Below, one piece after another: positions 1-5,201 of a stretch of 6,229 nt of DNA. The notes beneath the pieces were generated by a model. The model was not told where the DNA came from, ran no database searches, and saw only the letters and a program-made list of their open reading frames with translations. A program made the translations under genes and the position numbers. The stretch lies in assembly GCA_937901435.1 (NCBI GenBank), contig CALGTJ010000635.1, positions 1-6,229 of the forward strand, given 5' to 3'. The first letter of the stretch is position 1. Every line of letters starts with the position of its first letter. This DNA comes from an uncultured Rhodobacter sp. Its GTDB lineage: Bacteria > Pseudomonadota > Alphaproteobacteria > Rhodobacterales > Rhodobacteraceae.

Positions 1-2
1 TG

Positions 3-446
3 CATGGGCGCGAACGATCCGTGTTTTCCCTGTTCAAAAGCGCCTTTTCCGATGCCGCGCTGGTAGCAGAGGCGAAATCCCACGCGATGCGCACCCACCT
101 TGGCGACCGCCTGACGATCCCGGCCAGCGCGCTGGCCCATGGCGAACGCCGCCGGTTGGAACTGTCCATGGCGCTGGCCCTGCGCCCCAAGGTCTTTCTG
201 CTGGACGAACCGATGGCAGGCCTTGGCAATGAGGGCGCGCGCGAGATCACCGAGCTGTTGCAAAGCCTCAAACACGAGGCCCCGATCCTGCTGATCGAAC
301 ACGATATGGACGCGGTCTTTGCGCTGGCCGACCGGATCAGCGTGCTGGTCTACGGCGAGATCATCGCCACCGGAACCCGTGACGAGATCCGCACCCACAA
401 GGCGGTGCGAGAGGCCTATCTGGGCGAAGAGGAGGACGTGTTTTGA
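3..446 (+). CDS. livG: ABC transporter ATP-binding protein, LivG type (C-terminal part)
   Basis: This is the C-terminal 147 residues of an ATPase subunit of a branched-chain-amino-acid-type (HAAT family) importer; the frame is open to the left edge, so Walker A lies outside the window. It acts on the cytoplasmic face of the inner membrane, paired with LivF, to drive uptake through LivH/LivM-type permeases. Visible in order are a signature-like stretch (ALAHGERRRLE, in place of LSGGQ), Walker B with the catalytic Glu (VFLLDEP), the D-loop (MAGLG), the switch His (LIEHD) and the family's C-terminal ATGTxDEI...EAYLGEE tail. An internal GTG at 21 is in frame but is not a plausible start, because the preceding codons (HGRERS) fit the LivG helical region. 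The substrate cannot be told from the ATPase. The stop codon overlaps the TTG start of livF. Confidence 0.9.
   Translation, partial: HGRERSVFSLFKSAFSDAALVAEAKSHAMRTHLGDRLTIPASALAHGERRRLELSMALALRPKVFLLDEPMAGLGNEGAREITELLQSLKHEAPILLIEHDMDAVFALADRISVLVYGEIIATGTRDEIRTHKAVREAYLGEEEDVF
430..445 (+). promoter_or_regulatory. Shine-Dalgarno site fixing the TTG start of livF
   Basis: AGGAGG at 430-435 lies inside the end of livG, seven bases before TTG at 443-445. It decides the non-ATG start and suggests that livF is translated by coupling to livG. Confidence 0.75.
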
Positions 447-1132
447 CCCTGCTCACGGTCACAGGACTGCAAGCCTCTTACGGCGCATCCCAAGCCCTGT
501 TCGATGTAAATCTAAGCGTCAAAGAGGGCGAGGTTACCGCCCTTCTGGGGCGCAACGGCGTGGGAAAATCCACCACGATCAAATCGATCTGCCGTCTTTT
601 ACCTTTGAAAGCCGGTGAAATCCTGTTTCAAAATCAGAGCCTTGCCAAACTGCCTGCGTTCAAGGCTGCGCAACACGGGATCGGGCTTGTGCCAGAGGGG
701 CGACGCTGTTTTCCCAATCTCACAGTGACGCAAAACCTGACTGTTGCGGCGCGGGCAGGCCATTGGGATTTCGACCGTGTGTCACAGCTTTTCCCCCGTC
801 TGGCAGAGAGGCGCAACCAATTGTGCGCGACTCTGTCCGGCGGAGAGCAGCAGATGGTCGCCATCGGCCGCGCGTTGATGACCAATCCAAAATTGTTGAT
901 CCTTGATGAGGCCACAGAGGGCCTTGCCCCCATTGTGCGTCAGGAAATCTGGGCGGCCATTCGCGCGCTCAAGACCTCGCACGGGCTATCGATTCTGGTG
1001 GTCGACAAATCCCTGCGCGAACTGGCCAGCGTCGCCGACCACGCCGTGATCCTGCAACGCGGGGAAACCGTCTGGCAGGGGGCGATTGCGGATCTGAGCA
1101 GCGATCTGACCACCCGGTTGATCGGGGTCTGA
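443..1132 (+). CDS. livF: ABC transporter ATP-binding protein, LivF type
   Basis: A complete 229-residue ATPase subunit, the usual LivF length, which would form a heterodimer with the LivG product in an amino acid or amide importer. Walker A is GRNGVGKST (36-44), the Q-loop region is GLVPEGRRCF (81-90, with Glu as is common in LivF), the signature is LSGGEQQM (131-138), and Walker B is LLILDEATEG (151-160). The switch position reads VVDKS (187-190 region), with Lys where most ABC ATPases have His and most LivF proteins have Gln. The start is TTG: it overlaps the livG stop by four bases (TTGA) and sits seven bases after a strong AGGAGG. No ATG or GTG start in this frame gives a full N-terminal beta strand. 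It is likely the last gene of its operon, because the next gene converges on it. Family assignment is firm; the substrate is unknown. Confidence 0.93.
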   Translation: MTLLTVTGLQASYGASQALFDVNLSVKEGEVTALLGRNGVGKSTTIKSICRLLPLKAGEILFQNQSLAKLPAFKAAQHGIGLVPEGRRCFPNLTVTQNLTVAARAGHWDFDRVSQLFPRLAERRNQLCATLSGGEQQMVAIGRALMTNPKLLILDEATEGLAPIVRQEIWAAIRALKTSHGLSILVVDKSLRELASVADHAVILQRGETVWQGAIADLSSDLTTRLIGV

Positions 1133-1161
1133 GGCCACGACACCGCAAAGGCTGCGTGGTC
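1133..1161. terminator. Possible weak hairpin between convergent livF and rlmE
   Basis: GGCCACG (1133-1139) can pair with CGTGGTC (1155-1161): seven pairs including one G-U, with a 15-base loop. It fills nearly all of the 33-base space between the two convergent stop codons. There is no T-run on either side, so it is a weak candidate for a shared transcription end. Confidence 0.3.
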
Positions 1162-1165
1162 CGGC

Positions 1166-1900
1166 TTAGGACACATACTCTTCGGCGCCACGTAAAGATC
1201 CGCCGCGAAACCCTTGCGCCACAACGAATTTTTCCGAACTGTCAGACCGGCTTGCCGGGGGTTTCACATTGGCCACTTTGGTGAAATTCTGTTTGAGCAG
1301 TTTTTGCAGATCGCCCTCTGCGCCCCCTGCCAGCACCTTGGCCACAAAGGTTCCACCCTCGTCCAGCACGTCAAAGGCGAACTGCGCCGCCGCCTCGCAC
1401 AGCGAAATGATGCGCAAATGGTCCGTCTGTTTATGCCCCGAACTGGACGCCGCCATATCCGACATCACCACATCGGCCTTGCCGTTCAGCCAGCCCTTGA
1501 CCATTTCATCGGCACCCTCGTCCAGAAAGTCGAGCACATGCAATTCGGTGCCGGGGATCGGGTCGATCTCTTGCAGATCCACACCAATGATGCGCCCGAC
1601 CCGTTTGCCCTGTTTTTCGCCAAATGCGTTCACGCGCTTGACCGCGATCTGACACCAGCCCCCAGGTGCCGCGCCAAGGTCGACAACCCGCGCACCGGGC
1701 ACCAGAAAGCGGTATTTATCGTCCAGTTCCAATATCTTATAGGCCGCGCGCCCGCGATAGCCATCGGCCTGCGCGCGTTTGACATAGGGGTCGTTCAACT
1801 GGCGTTCCAGCCAAAGGGTCGAGCTAAGCCTGCGCCCGCGCGCCGACTTGACCTTGACCCGCAAGTCCCGCTCGCCGCGCCCGCTGGTCGGTTTCGCCAC
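1166..1900 (-). CDS. rlmE: 23S rRNA (uridine-2'-O)-methyltransferase RlmE (FtsJ/RrmJ)
   Basis: RlmE uses S-adenosylmethionine to 2'-O-methylate U2552 (E. coli numbering) in the A-loop of 23S rRNA, a late step in 50S assembly. The protein is 244 residues with this start. The SAM-binding loop is DLGAAPGGW (74-82), and the K-D-K-E tetrad is visible as K55 (AAYK), D148 (MSDMA), K188 (FVAKV) and E223 (SSEKF). The spacing of the last three (40 and 35) equals that of the E. coli enzyme (D124, K164, E199). A basic N-terminal extension (about residues 1-25, [14 protein letters not shown]...) is longer than in E. coli and typical of alphaproteobacterial versions. I chose GTG at 1900 rather than the ATG at 1978. 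AGGAG lies eight bases upstream of the GTG, and homologues as I remember them begin about there, with AKxTSGRG. It lies downstream of ppx in the same direction, but a 511-base gap and a strong terminator separate the two. Confidence 0.93.
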   Translation of the reverse strand: MAKPTSGRGERDLRVKVKSARGRRLSSTLWLERQLNDPYVKRAQADGYRGRAAYKILELDDKYRFLVPGARVVDLGAAPGGWCQIAVKRVNAFGEKQGKRVGRIIGVDLQEIDPIPGTELHVLDFLDEGADEMVKGWLNGKADVVMSDMAASSSGHKQTDHLRIISLCEAAAQFAFDVLDEGGTFVAKVLAGGAEGDLQKLLKQNFTKVANVKPPASRSDSSEKFVVAQGFRGGSLRGAEEYVS

Positions 1901-1998
1901 CCTGAATACTCCTGTTGCTGCGCCCCATCGCGCAATTTCATACCGCTCCCAGATACAAGGCAATCCCCGCGCCGACAAGCAGATGCCTTAAATCCGCG

Positions 1999-2017
1999 TG
2001 ATTACTGGCAGTAATCA
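1999..2017. promoter_or_regulatory. 19-base perfect palindrome, possible operator upstream of rlmE
   Basis: TGATTACTGGCAGTAATCA is two perfect nine-base arms around one central base. It has no T-run, and the one-base centre makes it a poor RNA hairpin, so a dimeric repressor site (TetR-like in style) is more natural than a terminator. It lies about 100 bases upstream of the rlmE start. The binding protein is unknown and the role is inferred from symmetry alone. Confidence 0.45.
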
Positions 2018-2091
2018 GCGGTCTTTGGTCGTTTGAGGCGCCTCGTGCCCCCGAAACAGATCCGCTTGGACCCCAATTCCGCAAGCGCGCT

Positions 2092-2144
2092 ATGCGGGCA
2101 ATAAAGACCACTGTATTGGTCAAGCCACCGCTGCCAGCCCGCAT
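2092..2144. other. Nested stem-loop (possible structured RNA)
   Basis: ATGCGGGC (2092-2099) is the exact reverse complement of GCCCGCAT (2137-2144). Inside it GACCA (2106-2110) pairs with TGGTC (2117-2121) around a six-base loop. This is a two-tier fold of 53 bases on either strand. It lies about 95 bases from the strong terminator, but no promoter is obvious, so a transcript is only a possibility. Confidence 0.35.
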
Positions 2145-2237
2145 CAGAGCTATGGCCCCAGACGGAAGCCTACGACAGCCGACTTTCGCCGCGCGAGACG
2201 TGAACAGTTGCTGTCGGGAAAGCCGGTATAGTTTTGC

Positions 2238-2267
2238 CAAAACCCCCTCTGCGCAGAGGGGGTTTTG
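2238..2267. terminator. Probable bidirectional intrinsic terminator (30-base perfect palindrome)
   Basis: CAAAACCCCCTCTGC at 2238-2252 is followed at once by its exact reverse complement, giving 30 bases with no mismatch. As RNA it makes a GC-rich stem (CCCCCTCT with AGAGGGGG, the central TGCGCA region giving the loop) followed by four Us on both strands, so it can stop transcription from either side. On the - strand it would end the ppx transcript about 145 bases after the stop codon and uncouple rlmE from ppx. No + strand gene to its left needs it, which is unexplained. Confidence 0.8.
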
Positions 2268-2411
2268 CGGGTTAGAGGCCATTGTGTGGAGAAGCGTTTT
2301 GAGAAGTGCATTCACAGCGATTGATCGCGAGCGCGTGACTTTGCGGCTTATGTAACAAAGCCTTGTGACACTGGCCCATGTTACGGGGCTTAGTGGCGCT
2401 GGCAGGCGGTC

Positions 2412-3524
2412 TCAGAATGGCCCGTCTTCCAGCACGCCTGCTGCGCTCATTTGCGCATAAAGCAGCCCCTCGCGCAGGCCGCGATCTGCCACTGACAGGC
2501 GATCCGTCGGCCAGATCCGCAGCAGGGCTTGCAAAATCGCCGCCCCCGACATGATCAGCGCGTGGCGGTCCCGCCCGATGCGAGGATCGGTGCGCCGTCC
2601 CAAAGGTCCAAGCGCCAGATATTCGCGGATCACCTTGTCGATCTGGTCGCTGGTCATACGCAACCCATCAACCTTGTTGCGATCATAACGCTTCAGCCCC
2701 AGATAGCTGGCCGCGACGGTGGTCACGGTGCCCGAGGTGCCGATGATCTGAAACCCTTCGCGCGCCTGAATGGCGTCATAGGGCGAGAAACTGGCAAGGT
2801 TTTCCTCGAAAAAACAACTCATCAAGGCGAAACGCCCCGCGTCGTCGTCAACATCGTTGAACTGATCGCGCAGGGTCGCCACGCCCAGCGGCACAGAGAT
2901 CCAGTCGACGACCTTGGCGTGGGGAAACGGGCTTTCGGCGGGTTTGAACCCCTGATGCAGGCGCATGATCGCCTTGGGGCGGTCCAGTTTGGGCACGCTT
3001 GTGAGGTCGATCCAGACCAGTTCGGTGGACCCGCCGCCAATATCGACCACCAACAATTGTTCGGTCTTGGTAGAGACCAGCGGCGCACAGCTGACCACGG
3101 CCAGTTGCGCCTCTTCCTGTGGGGCGATGATTTCCAGCGCCAGTCCGGTTTCCTGACGGACATAGGACATGAACTCGGCAGAGTTGGTCGCGCGCCGACA
3201 GGCCTCTGTCGCCACCAGCCGCATCCGTTTCACGCCGTGCTTTTCCAGCTTGCGCCGACAGATGCGCAACGCCTGCACCGTGCGCGCCATGGATGTGCGG
3301 CTGAGCTTGCCAGAGCGTTCCAGCCCGCTGCCCAGTTGTACGGATTTTGAAAAGCTGTCGACCACGTGAAATTGGTTGCCCTTCGGCTGCGCAATCAACA
3401 TGCGGCAGCTATTTGTGCCAACATCCAGCGCAGCGTAAAGCTCTGCCAGATCAGGGCGCGGGGGTGCAGGTGGCTCGACCGGGATCGGGAACGCGCCCGC
3501 ACCAATGGGACGCTTGGGCGCCAT
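2412..3524 (-). CDS. Ppx/GppA family phosphatase
   Basis: A complete 370-residue member of the exopolyphosphatase / guanosine pentaphosphatase family (ASKHA fold), which removes terminal phosphate from polyphosphate or from pppGpp in the cytoplasm. Motifs in order are ALDVGTNSCRMLI (32-44, first phosphate loop), ATEACRRA (105-112), the APQEEAQLAV block (134-143) holding the presumed catalytic Glu (family usual EEAR, here EEAQ), VVDIGGGSTELVW (159-171), IIGTSGTVTTVAA (260-272) and VADRGLREGLL (345-355). It has only the Ppx/GppA domain, without the C-terminal HD-like part that makes E. coli Ppx and GppA about 500 residues long. A proline-rich stretch (about 11-25) precedes the fold. ATG at 3524 is supported by GGAGGG about eight bases upstream. 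Sequence alone does not separate Ppx from GppA activity. Proximity to rlmE is a recurring alphaproteobacterial arrangement as I remember it. Confidence 0.9.
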   Translation of the reverse strand: MAPKRPIGAGAFPIPVEPPAPPRPDLAELYAALDVGTNSCRMLIAQPKGNQFHVVDSFSKSVQLGSGLERSGKLSRTSMARTVQALRICRRKLEKHGVKRMRLVATEACRRATNSAEFMSYVRQETGLALEIIAPQEEAQLAVVSCAPLVSTKTEQLLVVDIGGGSTELVWIDLTSVPKLDRPKAIMRLHQGFKPAESPFPHAKVVDWISVPLGVATLRDQFNDVDDDAGRFALMSCFFEENLASFSPYDAIQAREGFQIIGTSGTVTTVAASYLGLKRYDRNKVDGLRMTSDQIDKVIREYLALGPLGRRTDPRIGRDRHALIMSGAAILQALLRIWPTDRLSVADRGLREGLLYAQMSAAGVLEDGPF

Positions 3525-3543
3525 CGGATCGCCCTCCAGTATG

Positions 3544-3583
3544 TGTTACATGCATGTTACGCGAGGCAAGGCCTCTCACGCAA
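3544..3583 (-). promoter_or_regulatory. Possible ppx promoter with TGTTAC direct repeat
   Basis: On the - strand TTGCGT (3583-3578) and TAACAT (3559-3554) are 18 bases apart and could be -35 and -10 boxes, giving a leader of about 20-25 bases before the ppx ATG at 3524. The -10 overlaps two copies of TGTTAC (+ strand, 3544-3549 and 3555-3560) spaced 11 bases apart, one helical turn. The palindrome ACATGCATGT (3548-3557) lies across them. A regulator binding here would block the promoter. Both boxes are imperfect. Confidence 0.3.
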
Positions 3584-3703
3584 GGAGTCTCTTGGGGAAG
3601 GCGCGGGTTGCGGTGCTGTTTCTTTGGCGGAATGGGGGGGGCCGACAGCTTTGATGACCACAGGCATCTGATTGCCACAGACTTCGGGGGGCCAGCCCCT
3701 TGA

Positions 3704-3736
3704 CCCCCCGGGATATTTTCAACCAGAAGAAGGGGG
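3704..3736. repeat. Probable dispersed Rhodobacteraceae intergenic repeat
   Basis: The stretch starts CCCCCCGGGATATTTTC and continues ...CCAGAAGAAGGGGG. From memory, intergenic regions of Rhodobacteraceae genomes carry many copies of a CCCCGGGATATTTTT...CAGAAGAAG-like element, often leading to spurious short ORFs (here a - strand frame reading FFWLKISRG). Only one copy is in this window, so the repeat nature is recalled rather than seen. C-run and G-run ends (3704-3709 and 3732-3736) could pair. Confidence 0.5.
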
Positions 3737-3885
3737 ACTTTGGACGAGAGAGCGCAGCGTCGCTTGATTTCATAAAGGTCATGAAGATTTAGGGGACCTG
3801 CGGCGCGGGTTGAGGGCTGGTCCGCCCACATCGGTTACGCTAGCTAAAGAGGCATCCGTCGCATAGCGATCATGCGATGTCGAAA

Positions 3886-3940
3886 TCCGCCTCTGTTCCC
3901 GTCGGAAGCGGACGTAGAAGCGGTGCAGAGAGTTAAGGAA
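3886..3940 (+). promoter_or_regulatory. Possible structured leader next to the ribosome site of the C1 operon
   Basis: TCCGC (3886-3890) and TTCC (3896-3899) pair with the continuous GGAAGCGGA (3904-3912) around the loop CGTC, leaving CTCTG (3891-3895) as a five-base bulge. CAGAG (3926-3930), just before the Shine-Dalgarno AAGGA (3935-3939), is complementary to that bulge, so a pseudoknot could form beside the ribosome site. It matches no riboswitch class that I can identify, and short complements like these can arise by chance. Confidence 0.25.
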
Positions 3941-3946
3941 TCAGCC

Positions 3947-4243
3947 ATGCCTGACGTAACCATTGTTTACTGGCGCGACATGCCCGCACAAGTGATTGTG
4001 GGCAAGGGACGGCGTGGCGCGAAAGCGGCCTTGCCCGAGCGGTTTGAACAGGCCATCGACCGGGCCGCGATGAAAAGTGGTGCGGCCGAGACAGACGCCT
4101 ATCTGGAAGGGTTTCGCAAGTCAGAGCCCTACGCGGTCGAGGGCGATCAGGACGATGTGGCACAGGCAGAGGCCGCGCGCATTGATGCTGACTATGATCA
4201 TGCCCGGCTGAAGAGTTTGATCGACAACGACGGATGGGCCTAG
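3947..4243 (+). CDS. Small Virulence_fact-family protein (function unknown)
   Basis: A 98-residue soluble protein without signal peptide or membrane segment. It resembles the family that Pfam names Virulence_fact, after a domain in the S. aureus conserved virulence factor C; in Rhodobacteraceae it is commonly annotated just 'virulence factor'. Visible features are an N-terminal strand-like segment with YWRDMPAQV (8-16), a basic glycine turn GKGRRGAK (19-26), a helical middle (about 31-45) and an acidic C-terminal half (about 60-85). I chose ATG at 3947, preceded by TAAGGA at a good distance; the upstream in-frame ATG at 3872 has no ribosome site and gives an uncharacteristic N-terminus. It is the first gene of the C1 operon, 26 bases before the MetF-like gene. 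That position suggests a helper or partner role in folate or corrinoid methyl transfer rather than virulence; this is inference from context only. Confidence 0.82.
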   Translation: MPDVTIVYWRDMPAQVIVGKGRRGAKAALPERFEQAIDRAAMKSGAAETDAYLEGFRKSEPYAVEGDQDDVAQAEAARIDADYDHARLKSLIDNDGWA

Positions 4244-4269
4244 TGCCTTTGAACATACGGGAGGCCGCC

Positions 4270-5193
4270 ATGGCTTTGTTGAATTTCCGCAAAAAAGACA
4301 AAGGGCCAGCGCCCGTTGCCGCCGACGTCGAGGCCTTCCTGCAAGGCTATTCGATCGAGGTTATGCCGCGTACCGCCGAAAAGGTCGACGATTTCCGCGC
4401 GCTTCTGCCAGAGGGCACACGCGTCTACATCGCCCATATCGAGGGCACTCCGATTGAGGATATGGTGGCCACGGCCAAGCGTCTTGCCACCGATGGCTAT
4501 ACGGTGATGCCGCATTTTCCGGCGCGTATCATCAAGGATCGCGCCACTTTGGATGACTGGATTGCGCGCTATCAGGGCGAGGCTGGCGTCAACCAGGCGT
4601 TGTTGTTGGCCGGGGGCGTGGCGCAGCCGCATGGCGACTACCACTCGTCGATGCAACTGCTGGAAAGCGGTGCGTTCGACAAGGCGGGCTTTACCCGTCT
4701 GCATGTGGCCGGTCACCCCGAAGGCAACCGCGACATTGACCCGAACGGGGGCGACAAGGCCGTGATGGAGGCGCTGCGCTGGAAGCAGGTGTTCAACGCG
4801 CGCACCGATGCGCAGATGGCGCTGGCCACGCAATTCGCCTTCGAGGCCAAGCCGATCATCAAATGGGTCGACCGTCTGACCGCCGAAGGCATCGACCTGC
4901 CTGTCCATATCGGCATTGCGGGTCCGGCCAAGCTGCAAACGCTGATCAAATTCGCCATTGCCTGCGGTGTTGGCCCCTCGCTGAAGGTGCTGCAAAAGCG
5001 GGCGATGGATGTGACAAAGCTGGTCCTGCCGTATGAGCCCACCGAGGTGGTGGCAGAACTGGCCGCGCATAAAGCGGCCAATCCTGATTTTGGCATCGAG
5101 GCTGTGCATTTCTTCCCCCTTGGCGGGATCAAGAGCAACGCAACCTGGGCCATCGGCAACGGCGGCGCGGCTGCCAAACCAGCGGCGGCCTGA
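4270..5193 (+). CDS. Divergent methylenetetrahydrofolate reductase (MetF-like flavoprotein)
   Basis: A 307-residue TIM-barrel protein of the MTHFR family, close to the length of E. coli MetF (296). The family enzyme interconverts 5,10-methylene-THF and 5-methyl-THF using FAD in the cytoplasm. Landmarks are SIEVMPRTAEKVDDF (28-42; E30 aligns with the catalytic E28 of E. coli), PHF (81-83), LLLAGG (111-116), VAGHPEGN (146-153, for VAAYPExH), ALATQFAFEA (184-193; Q188 for Q183), GIAGPAKLQTLIKFA (215-229) and GIEAVHFFPLGG (275-286, for HFYTLNR). The Asp of the LRGD motif that contacts the flavin is Gly here (G116), so this is a clear subfamily variant. ATG at 4270 follows GGGAGG by five bases; the ATG at 4234 overlaps the previous gene and has no ribosome site. 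With the corrinoid methyltransferase downstream, oxidation of methyl-THF from demethylation is the likelier direction. The electron partner is unknown. Confidence 0.85.
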   Translation: MALLNFRKKDKGPAPVAADVEAFLQGYSIEVMPRTAEKVDDFRALLPEGTRVYIAHIEGTPIEDMVATAKRLATDGYTVMPHFPARIIKDRATLDDWIARYQGEAGVNQALLLAGGVAQPHGDYHSSMQLLESGAFDKAGFTRLHVAGHPEGNRDIDPNGGDKAVMEALRWKQVFNARTDAQMALATQFAFEAKPIIKWVDRLTAEGIDLPVHIGIAGPAKLQTLIKFAIACGVGPSLKVLQKRAMDVTKLVLPYEPTEVVAELAAHKAANPDFGIEAVHFFPLGGIKSNATWAIGNGGAAAKPAAA

Positions 5194-5201
5194 TCGCCCT
5201 T

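Larger units (their letters stand above)
1901..2411. other. 511-base gap between ppx and rlmE without a convincing gene
   Basis: I see no ORF here with a good ribosome site and recognisable protein. The longest open frames (2092-2355 on +, 1938-2315 on -) both run straight through the 30-base palindrome and have arbitrary composition. The right half (about 2281-2400) is visibly less GC-rich than the neighbouring genes. It contains a 19-base palindrome, a nested stem-loop, the probable terminator and an inverted GTAACA/TGTTAC pair (2352-2357, 2379-2384), which are listed separately where supported. The rlmE promoter should lie here, but I find no clear -35/-10 pair. The gap may hold a decayed gene or a small RNA. 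Confidence 0.6.
3525..3946. other. 422-base divergent intergenic region
   Basis: It lies between the starts of ppx (-) and the C1 operon (+), so it must hold both promoters. I see a direct repeat and a weak promoter near ppx, G-rich tracts (eight Gs at 3634-3641, six Gs at 3686-3691), a probable dispersed repeat at 3704-3736, a small inverted repeat (TCGCAT 3859-3864 with ATGCGA 3872-3877) and a possible leader hairpin at 3886-3930. No believable gene: short open frames crossing the repeat are low-complexity shadows. The + strand promoter is not clear; TTGAGG at 3810-3815 with TTACGC about 19 bases later is a weak guess. Confidence 0.6.

Noticed and set aside
1901..1978. Upstream ATG at 1978 for rlmE
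   Set aside because: It would add 26 residues not seen in the family and lacks a ribosome site, whereas GTG at 1900 has AGGAG eight bases before it.
1214..2014. 266-codon open frame on the + strand
   Set aside because: It is antisense to rlmE, whose catalytic tetrad and ribosome site are clear; the translation is low-complexity and matches no family.
2147..2159. tRNA-Ala-like 5' end (GGGGCCATAGCTC on the - strand)
   Set aside because: No anticodon arm, T-loop (GGTTCGA) or matching acceptor strand follows at the right distance.
2092..2355. 87-codon + strand frame in the ppx-rlmE gap
   Set aside because: It reads through the perfect palindrome/terminator, has no ribosome site and has arbitrary composition.
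2529..3350. 273-codon open frame on the + strand
   Set aside because: It is antisense to the ppx gene, which shows every family motif in order.
3451..3831. 126-codon - strand frame upstream of ppx
   Set aside because: It overlaps the ppx start and the intergenic repeat; no family resemblance and no start signal.
3764..3850. SAM-II riboswitch-like words (TTGATTT, then GCTAAAGAGG)
   Set aside because: The two conserved words are about 75 bases apart, too far for the roughly 50-60-base SAM-II fold, and the P1 stem complement is missing.
4240..5109. 289-codon open frame on the - strand
   Set aside because: It is a shadow of the MetF-like gene, arising from high GC codon use; it has no recognisable motif.
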